From WVWW01 sp041568335 (lineage in GTDB: Bacteria > Acidobacteriota > Polarisedimenticolia > Polarisedimenticolales > Polarisedimenticolaceae): a stretch of DNA of 22,590 bases. Position 1 is the first letter of the stretch, and each line of letters opens with the position of its first letter. Under the pieces are notes generated by a model. It was not told the origin of the DNA and did not search any database. It saw only the letters and a list, made by a program, of their open reading frames with translations. Where the stretch lies: assembly GCA_041568335.1 (NCBI GenBank), contig JBFFZZ010000017.1, forward strand, positions 1 to 22,590, read 5' to 3'. Shown here in pieces: positions 7,777 through 15,200 of this stretch. Position numbers and translations under genes: made by a program.

Positions 7777-8494
7777 GACGCGCTCCATCCGGGCGCTTTG
7801 TCTCGGCCTGTCGTGGTGCGGTTTGAGCCTCGCGCTCGGATGCTCACCGGCCGTCCGGTCCACGACGACCGACCGGTCCACGACGACCGACCGGTCCACG
7901 ACGACCGTACACCAAACGCCGGCGGACCTCGATCCGGTAGCGCCGCCGGTCGTGATCGTCGACTTTGCCGAGGAACCGGACGGCTTCACGATCACGCAGC
8001 AGATCGACGTCGCGGCAGACGTTCGCAACCATTACACGGCGGCCCTGCGCATGCTGGATGCGGAGCGATACTCCGCCGCCATCGCGATGCTGTCGAACGT
8101 GACGGAACGGGCCCCCGAGGTCGCGGCGGCACACCTCGCGCTGGGGGTGGCGTACGCAGGTGACGGCGACCTCGAACGGGCCGAAGCCAGCCTGCAACGG
8201 GCGCTCGAGCTGAGTCCTCGAAACCCAGCCGTCCACAACGAGCTCGGTCTCGTTCAACGACGCACGGGGCGGTTCGCGGAATCGCGAGCCAGTTACGAAG
8301 CGGCGCTGGCCCGGTTTTCGGATTTCCATCACGCACACCGGAACCTGGCCATCCTGTGCGATCTGTATCTCGGTGACGACGCGTGCGCCCTCGAGCACTA
8401 CGAGGCGTACAGCCGGATCGTTCCCGGCGATACCGACGTGACCAAGTGGATTGCCGATCTGCGCAACCGCGCGAGCCGACAGGAGACCCCATGA
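7760..8494 (+). CDS. Small TPR lipoprotein of the envelope motor (AglT/GltE-like)
   Basis: 244 residues. The ATG at 7760 lies inside the end of the previous gene and has GAAGGAG upstream. The signal peptide ends in LALGC with Cys28 as the probable lipidation site. Next comes a Ser/Thr-rich spacer containing three copies of RSTTT(D/V), encoded by an 18-base tandem repeat. TPRs occupy about 93-205: HYTAALRMLDAERYSAAI, AAHLALGVAYAGDGDLERAE and AVHNELGLVQRRTGRFAESR. The size and build fit the TPR lipoprotein GltE/AglT of the Myxococcus gliding complex, which stabilises outer-membrane partners. Orthology is inferred from build and context. The stop overlaps the next ATG as ATGA (8491-8494). Confidence 0.75.
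   Translation: MRTLAKTRSIRALCLGLSWCGLSLALGCSPAVRSTTTDRSTTTDRSTTTVHQTPADLDPVAPPVVIVDFAEEPDGFTITQQIDVAADVRNHYTAALRMLDAERYSAAIAMLSNVTERAPEVAAAHLALGVAYAGDGDLERAEASLQRALELSPRNPAVHNELGLVQRRTGRFAESRASYEAALARFSDFHHAHRNLAILCDLYLGDDACALEHYEAYSRIVPGDTDVTKWIADLRNRASRQETP
7856..7908 (+). repeat. 18-base in-frame tandem repeat (three copies)
   Basis: The unit CGGTCCACGACGACCGAC starts at 7856, 7874 and 7892; the last copy is 17 bases and ends in a different base. It encodes RSTTTD, RSTTTD and RSTTTV right after the lipidated cysteine. The unit keeps the reading frame, so copy number changes would only lengthen or shorten the linker between membrane anchor and TPR domain. Confidence 0.9.
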
Positions 8495-8847
8495 GCCGGA
8501 TCCTACTGCTTGTGGCGCTGCTGCTCACGTCAGGCGCCGCCTGGGCCGACAGAGAGTCGGACAAAGGGGGCGATGTCGGGGAGCGGCAAACGCCGGCCGA
8601 TGCAACCGCTGACGAACAGGCCGAGACGAACAAGTCGAAAGATGCCGCGAAGGAAATTTCGGGCATGTCGATCCTCGGCAACCAGGAAGCACCCAAATCG
8701 CTCGTCATCGTTCCTTGGAAGAGTTCGGTTCTCGGGGACTCGCTCGGCATCTCGACGATGCTGGACGATTCCAGGCAACCGATCGACAAGGAGGTCTTCA
8801 TGCGGTCGCTCAAGTACTACGAGATCAGATCGGAAACCAGACCTTAA
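8491..8847 (+). CDS. Small exported protein of unknown function within the motor operon
   Basis: 118 residues. The ATG at 8491 overlaps the upstream stop (ATGA), which fixes the start; the frame is open further upstream but that part lies inside the previous gene. Residues 1-19 are a signal peptide (ILLLVALLLTSGAAWA). A hydrophilic, disordered stretch (20-53) follows, then a compact segment with what look like conserved features: SILGNQEAPKSLVIVPWKSS and a terminal PIDKEVFMRSLKYYE. I have a general memory of short proteins with GNxExPKxLxIVPWK and DxxxFxRxxxYYE motifs in similar operons, but I know no function. It is periplasmic, encoded directly before the TolQ-like channel gene, with a 37-base gap that holds the latter's ribosome binding site. 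It may be a small periplasmic adaptor of the motor. Confidence 0.72.
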   Translation: MSRILLLVALLLTSGAAWADRESDKGGDVGERQTPADATADEQAETNKSKDAAKEISGMSILGNQEAPKSLVIVPWKSSVLGDSLGISTMLDDSRQPIDKEVFMRSLKYYEIRSETRP

Positions 8848-8884
8848 GGAAACGATTGAAAGGTCATTCGCAGGAGGTTCGAAA

Positions 8885-9538
8885 ATGGATGCCATCTATT
8901 CCATGGTGAGGTTCTTCGTATCGGGGGGGCCGTTCATGTACCCCATCCTGATCGTGTTCTCGGTGGGTACCGCGATCGCGATCGAGCGTTACGTCACGCT
9001 GACCCAGGTCCGGCGCCGCAACGAGGGCATGTGGAGCAAGCTCCAGCCCGCGCTCGCCGACGGTGACTTCGACAAGGCGCGCGAGATGACCGGCGAGGAC
9101 GACTCCACGGTGTCGCGTTTGCTGGCCATGGGCCTGGCCCGGCAGGGCGCGGTGCGCCGCCGGGAGGACATCGAGATCGCGATGGAAGAGAGCATGATGG
9201 AGATCATCCCGCAACTCGAGAAGCGCACGAACTACGTCGCACTCGGTGCGAGCATCGCCACCTTGCTCGGTCTTCTCGGCACGATCATGGGCCTGATCCA
9301 GGCGTTTACCGCTGTCGCCAACGCCAACCCGGCGGAGAAAGCCGACCTGCTCTCGGCGAGCATCTCGGTGGCGATGAACACCACGGCGTTCGGGTTGATC
9401 GCCGCGATTCCGCTGCTCGTGACGCATTCCGTGCTCACGGCAAAGACGGGCGAGATCGTGGACAGCCTCGAGATGGCGTCGGTGAAGGCGCTCAACGTCA
9501 TCACGGCGATGGCAAAACGCCAGGAAGTCACGGCGTAA
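8885..9538 (+). CDS. TolQ/ExbB/AglR-type proton-channel protein
   Basis: 217 residues. GCAGGAGG lies before the ATG at 8885; the longer open frame upstream overlaps another gene and is rejected. Three membrane segments are visible: about 17-39 (MYPILIVFSVGTAIAIE), 118-146 (VALGASIATLLGLLGTIMGL) and 156-185 (SVAMNTTAFGLIAAIPLLV). The GLLGTxxGL and TAFGLxAAIP motifs are hallmarks of the MotA/TolQ/ExbB family. With the two TolR/ExbD proteins that follow it would form a proton-driven inner-membrane motor. The AIP region carries Val162 where ExbB/TolQ usually have a Glu (GIxEAL), by my alignment. In this gene order the closest functional counterpart is AglR of the Myxococcus gliding motor. Confidence 0.93.
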   Translation: MDAIYSMVRFFVSGGPFMYPILIVFSVGTAIAIERYVTLTQVRRRNEGMWSKLQPALADGDFDKAREMTGEDDSTVSRLLAMGLARQGAVRRREDIEIAMEESMMEIIPQLEKRTNYVALGASIATLLGLLGTIMGLIQAFTAVANANPAEKADLLSASISVAMNTTAFGLIAAIPLLVTHSVLTAKTGEIVDSLEMASVKALNVITAMAKRQEVTA

Positions 9539-9542
9539 CGAG

Positions 9543-10031
9543 ATGGCCAGAGCACACCATTACCGGCGCCGGCAGAAGGAAGCGCCCGAGCTCGACATGA
9601 CCACCTTCATGAACCTGATGGTGGTGCTCGTGCCCTTCCTGCTGATCACGGCGGTGTTTTCGCGCATCACGATCGTCGAGCTCGACTTGCCCAGTGCTCA
9701 GGGTCCGGCGCCGACCGAACCGACCTTCCGGGTGGAGGTGGTCGTGCGTGAGGCGGGGCTCGAGATCATGGACGGCACGCAGGTGATCGCGGCGATCCCG
9801 AAGGTCGATGATGCGTACGACCTACCCAGGCTCTCCGAGTACCTCGTCGCGATCAAGAGCGAATACCCGCAGAAGGACGACGCTTCCGTGTTGCTCGAAC
9901 CCCACATCGAGTACGACTACCTGATCCAGGTGATGGACACGATGCGGAGCGTCGAGCTCGAAGCGGCCGACGACGGGCAAACGAATCGAGCCGATCTCTT
10001 CACGGCGATATCGATAGGGGATGCGCCATGA
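9543..10031 (+). CDS. TolR/ExbD-family protein 1, lacking the membrane aspartate
   Basis: 162 residues, starting 4 bases after the TolQ-like gene. A basic N-terminus (HYRRRQK) is followed by one membrane segment at about 18-40 (LDMTTFMNLMVVLVPFLLIT) and a periplasmic domain. The family signature normally reads L(N/D)xTPxxDVxLxLLIFFM, with the Asp carrying protons. Here the aligned position is Asn24 (codon AAC at 9612-9614), and the Thr-Pro is Thr-Thr. The subunit therefore probably cannot carry protons itself and may act as a structural or coupling partner of the second ExbD protein. The stop overlaps the next start as ATGA (10028-10031). It corresponds in place to AglQ/AglS of the Agl motor. 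Confidence 0.9.
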   Translation: MARAHHYRRRQKEAPELDMTTFMNLMVVLVPFLLITAVFSRITIVELDLPSAQGPAPTEPTFRVEVVVREAGLEIMDGTQVIAAIPKVDDAYDLPRLSEYLVAIKSEYPQKDDASVLLEPHIEYDYLIQVMDTMRSVELEAADDGQTNRADLFTAISIGDAP

Positions 10032-10528
10032 ACTCCTCACGTCGAATAAGACGGATGACGCGCAACAAACGCGGCATCACGAAACTGAACCTGACGCCGT
10101 TGATGGACGTCTTCACGGTCCTGGTGTTCTTCCTGATGATCAACTCGGCATCCGTCGAGACGCTGCAACAGCCCAAGCAAATCACGTTGCCGGAATCCGC
10201 GGTCGAGGCAAAACCACGTGAGACCGTCGTGATCTTCGTCGGCACGGAAGAGGTCCTGGTGCAAGGCGTCCGGGTGGCGAGCATCGCGGAGATCGAAGCG
10301 ACCCGCGAGAGCGAGATCCGGCCGATCAGCGAACGGCTCGCCGACCTGAGCGAGAGCGTCATCGGACTGAGCACGCAGGCGGTTGCCGAAAGTCAGGAGA
10401 TCACCGTCCTCGCGGACAAGTCGGTCCCGTTCAGCGTGTTGAAGAAAGTCATGGCGAGCTGCACTGGGCAAGGCTATACGCGCGTGTCGTTGGCGGTGGT
10501 GCAGAAATCGCCATCGACCGAGGTCTGA
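10028..10528 (+). CDS. TolR/ExbD-family protein 2, with the membrane aspartate
   Basis: 166 residues. The basic N-terminus is followed by the canonical signature LNLTPLMDVFTVLVFFLM; Asp27 (codon GAC at 10106-10108) occupies the proton-carrying position. The periplasmic part (about 45-166) has a short helix-rich insert (ATRESEIRPISERLADLSES) and an ExbD-like end containing ADKSVPFSVLKKVMASCTGQ. It would be the proton-translocating partner of the TolQ-like channel protein. Together with the Asp-lacking paralogue just upstream it may make a mixed dimer within the channel pentamer. Four bases separate its stop from the next start. Confidence 0.92.
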   Translation: MNSSRRIRRMTRNKRGITKLNLTPLMDVFTVLVFFLMINSASVETLQQPKQITLPESAVEAKPRETVVIFVGTEEVLVQGVRVASIAEIEATRESEIRPISERLADLSESVIGLSTQAVAESQEITVLADKSVPFSVLKKVMASCTGQGYTRVSLAVVQKSPSTEV

Positions 10529-10532
10529 TCAG

Positions 10533-11987
10533 GTGCACGAGATGAAGTCTCACCAGGAACAGGAAGTACGAGCCCGGGTCGGGCAGGTCCGCGGAAAACT
10601 GGAGGACCTGGCCGCCGATCTACGGCTCGTCGACGACGAGGTCGAGCGGTTACGGCCGCAGCGCGAGCAGCACGAGCTGCTGGATCGGGCCTGTGGCTCG
10701 CTCGAGAAACTCGACGAGCTGGGAGCCGGCTCGCTCTTCTGGGGCGAGAGTTACGAGCGCGGGCAAGTCGCGGATCGGTTGCGCGAGGCGCGCCGCCTGG
10801 TCAACGACTTTCAGGAGCAACTCGGCGAGCTCGACGAACAACGCCGGACGATCCTCGACAACATCGGTCGCGAGGAGCAGAACCTCGGGATCCTCGGCGA
10901 GGACCTCTACTACATTCGCGAGGAGGAAGAACGGCGCAAGGCCGAATGGATCGTGGAACGAGACATCAACGCGGTGTCTCGTCGGGACCAACGGATGGCC
11001 TGGGCACGGGGCGGCGAGGAGGACAGGCGTTTCCACAAATCGCTGGCCGCGTGCTTTGCGGTCAGCCTGCTCCTCGGGGCGTTGCTCCCGCTGATCAAGC
11101 TACCGCTGCCCAAGCCGTTCGTTCCCGAAGACATGCCCCGGCGACTGGCACAACTCGTTCGACCCGAACAGGCCAAACCGCTGCCGCAGCCGACCGTCCC
11201 GGACAGCCCGGCAGAACAGCCGGAGCCGGTGGAGGAGCCGGACCCGATCGAGCCGCCGCAGGAGGTGGACGCCATCGCTGCAGCCGAGCCCACGCCCACC
11301 GAGCTGCCGGGTCCGCCCGGGCCCGAACCCGCAGGTGTTCCCGCCAAGCCGCAGAGAAACGTGGGGAAGGCCGGTATCCTGGCGTTCAAGGACAAGTTTG
11401 CGAGCCTGGCAAGAGACGACATCGCGCCGCGCCTCGGCGCCGACGCGCGCTACGGCGATGCCGATGACGTCAGCAGGTCGGCGATGCCGTCGCGATCGAT
11501 GCTGACGACCAACGCGCCGGGCTCGAGCGGCGGAATCCATATCGGAAGGTTGAGTCGCAACGTCGGAGGCGCCGGCGGCGGTCCCGGAGGCACCGGCGGG
11601 ATCCAGGGTGTGCCCGTCGGACGCGCGACCAGCACGATCAACACCATCGGCGGCGGCGGCGGCCGGCCACGGGCGCGCGGAGGACAGGCTCCATCCCGCA
11701 CCGACGAAGAGATCCAGATCGTCTTCGACCGTTACAAGGCGGCGTTCTACCGCATGTACAACCGGGAGCTGCGCAACGACCCGACCCTGCGCGGCCAGAT
11801 GGTGCTGCGCCTGACGATCGAGCCGGACGGCAGCGTTTCGATGTGCAAGCTGCAGTCGAGCGACATGAAGGCGCCCGTTCTCGCCGGACAGGTCGTCGCG
11901 CGTGTCCTGACGATCAACTTCGGTGCCAAGGAAGGCGTGGAAGCGTTGACGATCGTCTACCCGATCGACTTCCTGCCGAAGGCTTGA
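10533..11987 (+). CDS. AgmX/PglI (GltG-like) TonB-type energy-transducing protein
   Basis: 484 residues from a GTG at 10533; an ATG at 10542 with AGGTG upstream is an equally good start. Residues 1-165 are cytoplasmic and mainly coiled coil (KLEDLAADLRLVDDEVERLR; charged helix at 80-150). One membrane segment is at about 170-190 (LAACFAVSLLLGALLPLIKL). A proline-rich periplasmic linker (about 191-275) and a glycine-rich stretch (330-385) follow. The C-terminal domain (about 390-484) has the AgmX/PglI pattern: FDRYKAAFYRMYNRELRNDP, MVLRLTIEPDGSV and a VxxVxxxxF-type ending before YPIDF. Such proteins couple a TolQR motor to partners at the outer membrane, like TonB or TolA. The large cytoplasmic coiled coil is unusual for TonB and fits GltG-like proteins of the gliding complex. 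Confidence 0.85.
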   Translation: MHEMKSHQEQEVRARVGQVRGKLEDLAADLRLVDDEVERLRPQREQHELLDRACGSLEKLDELGAGSLFWGESYERGQVADRLREARRLVNDFQEQLGELDEQRRTILDNIGREEQNLGILGEDLYYIREEEERRKAEWIVERDINAVSRRDQRMAWARGGEEDRRFHKSLAACFAVSLLLGALLPLIKLPLPKPFVPEDMPRRLAQLVRPEQAKPLPQPTVPDSPAEQPEPVEEPDPIEPPQEVDAIAAAEPTPTELPGPPGPEPAGVPAKPQRNVGKAGILAFKDKFASLARDDIAPRLGADARYGDADDVSRSAMPSRSMLTTNAPGSSGGIHIGRLSRNVGGAGGGPGGTGGIQGVPVGRATSTINTIGGGGGRPRARGGQAPSRTDEEIQIVFDRYKAAFYRMYNRELRNDPTLRGQMVLRLTIEPDGSVSMCKLQSSDMKAPVLAGQVVARVLTINFGAKEGVEALTIVYPIDFLPKA

Positions 11988-12070
11988 CGAGACAACGGAA
12001 TCGAATGGAAACGGTAACCAGGAGACGAGGAGACACCGCGAGTCTGACCGACTGACCCAACGCGATTCTT

Positions 12071-12153
12071 GACAAAGGCAAAGCCGCCGAAAGGTGGTGG
12101 CGCAAAGTCACCGGCCTAAAGGGTCTTCGGACCCAAGGGCAGCGGGACCGCCG
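12071..12153 (+). promoter_or_regulatory. Cyclic di-GMP-I riboswitch aptamer (GEMM-I)
   Basis: The leader of the DUF11 gene carries the conserved GEMM-I landmarks in order: GGCAAA (12078-12083); a P2 stem CCGCC (12084-12088) and GGTGG (12093-12097) capped by a GAAA tetraloop; CGCAAAG (12101-12107); CCGGCCTAAA (12111-12120), the tetraloop-receptor side; a P3 stem GGGTC/GACCC capped by TTCG (12121-12134); then AAGGGCAGCGGGACCGCCGG. This matches the well-studied Vibrio Vc2 aptamer block by block. It binds the second messenger c-di-GMP, which governs the switch between motile and sessile states. It begins about 83 bases after the AgmX-like gene and ends 77 bases before the DUF11 start. Confidence 0.95.
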
Positions 12154-12156
12154 GAA

Positions 12157-12230
12157 TCCAGTCCGAAACATGGACTGCCTCGGCCCTTCCCAACGGCGAC
12201 GATCGCACGGCGAGCGGCACGAGGGCAGCC
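12157..12230 (+). promoter_or_regulatory. Putative riboswitch expression platform controlling the ribosome binding site
   Basis: The ribosome binding site GAGGGCAGCC (12221-12230) abuts the ATG at 12231. The 8-base string AGGGCAGC occurs twice: in the aptamer core (12136-12143) and over the ribosome binding site (12222-12229). Between them, CTGCCTC (12175-12181) can pair with either copy, in each case with one bulged G. A 6-bp hairpin CAGTCC/GGACTG (12159-12164/12172-12177) competes for the same bases. A second sequestering option is GCCCTT (12183-12188) with GAGGGC (12221-12226). No T-run follows any stem, so control is more likely at translation than by termination. The direction of switching is not settled by the sequence. 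Confidence 0.55.
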
Positions 12231-15200
12231 ATGACATTCAACGGTTCAATCGGCGCGGGAACAGGTCGTGGGAAGATTCTCTTCCCACTGCTGGCGTTCT
12301 CCGTCCTGTGGATCGGTGCGTCCTCCGAGACGCAGGCTTGTCAGGCCTATGGCGGCCTGATCGACGGCTTCGTCAACCCCGTCCCGCCATCGCAAATCCA
12401 GATCGACGCCAACTGTACGATCCGGAACTTCCCGGCGTCCAACCCGCTGACGACCAATTTCAGCTTCTTCACGCAACCGGGCCAGACCGACGAGCGCTGG
12501 TTGATCATCTTCGACAACGTCGTGCATACGGGTCAGATGGCCTGCAACTCCGTCGCGGGTCACAAGATCTGGTTCACCAACGGCTCCTCGAGCTCGATCC
12601 AGGAGGGCTGCCAGAACCTCCTGATCCCCGTCGAAAAAATCGACAAGCAAACACCCGCCGGACAGACCACGGCCACGATCGGCGTCCCTTTTACCTATAC
12701 GCTGACGATCCCGGTGTTGTTCGATCCGGCGACCGGCACCGTGATCAACTTCAACGGGTCGCTCAACGACCTGCACGGGATCACGGTCTGGGACGATCTC
12801 AACGCCACGGGCGCGGATCTCAGCTACGTGAGCCACGTCGCCTACTGGCTGAGCGACGGTAGTCCGGTTGCCCACACGTTTACGAATCTCGGCGGGTTCC
12901 TGACGTTCGACAATTTCCCGGTCGTGCCGGCCGGAGACCAGTTCGTCATCGAGCTCACGGTCATCCTCAACGACACACCGGCGAACGCTCCCGGCACGGT
13001 GTTCGTCAACACGGCGAAGTGGGACTTCGGTCGACTCATCGACGACGTGTTCTACGAGCCGTTGCCCGGAGAGTGGGGCGTCTCGCCACCGTTGACGATC
13101 GCCGCACCCGAGCTCGTCGTCACCAAATCGGGCCCGGCGACGATGAACCTGGGCCAGTTCGGCAGTTTCACCATCGACGTTCAGAACAGCGGGCTGAGCG
13201 ATGCCTGGGATGTCACCCTCCGGGACCTGTTCCCGGACGGCCCGACCGGCGGCATGTGCGACCTGACGCCCGAGATCCTGAGCGCCCGGGTCTTTGCGGC
13301 CGACGGCATCACCCCGGTCCCGGGCAAGGGTCCGCTCAACCCCGGCAGCGACTATGCGCTGAGCTACCTCGGGCCGCCCGGCTGCCGGCTCGACATGACG
13401 ATGTTGACGGCCGCGGGAGTGATCGGGCCCGATGAGCGGCTGATCGTCACCTACCGGACCCAGCTCGACGGCGACACGCAGGACGGCGTTGCGCTCACCA
13501 ACGTGGCCGGCGCCATCCAGTGGTTCAACGGGGACAGCTCCAACCCCGGCCGCCTGCCCTACAGCCGCACCCTGACCGACGGCACGGTCGGCACCGCGGA
13601 TCACGAGGACGCGCATACCGTGACGGTGGCGCTAACGGGATTCTTCTTCGAGAAGACGGTCGCCAATCTCACCAGCGGTGCGAACCCCGCCACGACGGCC
13701 GCGCCCGGTGACACCCTGCGCTACACCCTGCGCTTTCGCTCGACCGATCAGGGGCTGGCCAATTTCAGTATCTTCGACGAGCTGGACGCGCTCAACACCC
13801 CAGCCGCGTTCACCGCGGGTACGCTGACGCTCGTCTCCTACCCGCCGCTGGCCGACGTCAGCAACACCAGCGGCACGGGCGGCTCCGCCGGAACCGGGGT
13901 CCTCGATATCCGTGCCCTCGACCTGTCGGCCGACGGCGAGGTGGTCATCGAGTTCGACATCACGCTGGATCCGAGCCTGACCAACGGCATCGTGGTGACG
14001 AACCAGTCGACGCTGCGTCTGGGCGACGGCACCGATTTCGCGCTGAGCGACGACCCGAACGTCAACGGCATCGCCGACCCGGACATCTCCGGGGACGAAG
14101 ATCCGACCCGGGTGACGATCGTATCGGCGCCCGATTTCCTGGTGCAGAAGATCTCCACCGACCTGACCGCCGATCCGAACGTGCTACTCGCCGGTGAGAC
14201 GCTGCGCTACACGATCACCGTCAAGAACATCGGTAACGCGGACGCCGTCAACGTGACGCTACGCGACGCCGTCCCGGTGAACACGACCTACGTCGCCGGG
14301 AGCACGACGCTGAACGGCACGCCGGTTCCCGATTCCGGGGGGACGTCTCCGCTGGTCGGCGGTATGCCGATCCACTCGCCGGCCGACCCGACGCCGGGCT
14401 CGATGCCCGCCGACGCATCCGCCAATCCGGCCAACGTCGCGACCCTCACGTTCGACGTGGTCGTGGACCCGGGCGTCGTCGACGGCACGATCATCTCCAA
14501 CCAGGGCTTCGTCAGCGCGCCGGACGCCGGGATCATCGACGACCCGTCCGACGACCCGGACACGCCGATCGCCGATGATCCCACGAGGGACATCGTCGGA
14601 AACCTACCGCTGCTCTATGCGGAAAAGAGCGTCGTACTGTTCGGCGATCTGGGATCGCCGGGCATCGTCGATCCCGGCGACACGCTGCGCTACACGATCA
14701 CCGTTCAGAACTCCGCTGCGATTCCTGCGACCGGCGTCGTTCTGACCGACGCGGTTCCCGCAAACACTACCTACGTCGCAAACTCCACGCTATTGAACGG
14801 CCTCCCGGTGGGTCAGCCGGACGGCGGCGTCTCGCCGCTCGCCTCGGGTATCGACATCAGCTCGTCCGACCAAACGCCTCCGCTTCCGGGTCCCGGTGCG
14901 GGGACGATCTCGCCGGGTGAGGTCGCGGTTCTCCAATTCGATCTCGTTGTCAACGCGGGGACACCCGCGGGGACCCTGATCAGCAACCAGGCAACCGTGA
15001 CCAGCACCGAGCTGCCCGACCTGTTGACCGACGGCGACGGCGATCCGGCGACGGGCCCCGAGCCGACGGTCGTCGTGGTCGGGGACAGCCAGCAGATTTC
15101 CATCACCAAGCAGGTTTCCGTGGTCGGCGGTGGTGCCGCAGTCCCGGGTGCCGAGCTCGAGTACGTCGTACGCGTCACGAACATCGGCGCCGTTCCGGCG

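Noticed and set aside
6456..7826. 456-residue + strand frame inside the TPR lipoprotein gene
   Set aside because: Alternative frame rich in Arg and Gly with no family signature; the overlapping TPR frame is clearly the coding one.
6076..8028. 650-residue minus-strand open frame
   Set aside because: Shadow of the large TPR lipoprotein gene; low-complexity translation without known motifs.
12069..12074. TTGACA resembling a -35 box
   Set aside because: It overlaps the start of the riboswitch aptamer, so a promoter here would leave out the aptamer, and no -10 box is found at the right distance.
12121..12134. GGGTC-TTCG-GACCC stem considered as an intrinsic terminator
   Set aside because: It is the P3 stem of the c-di-GMP aptamer and has no T-run after it.
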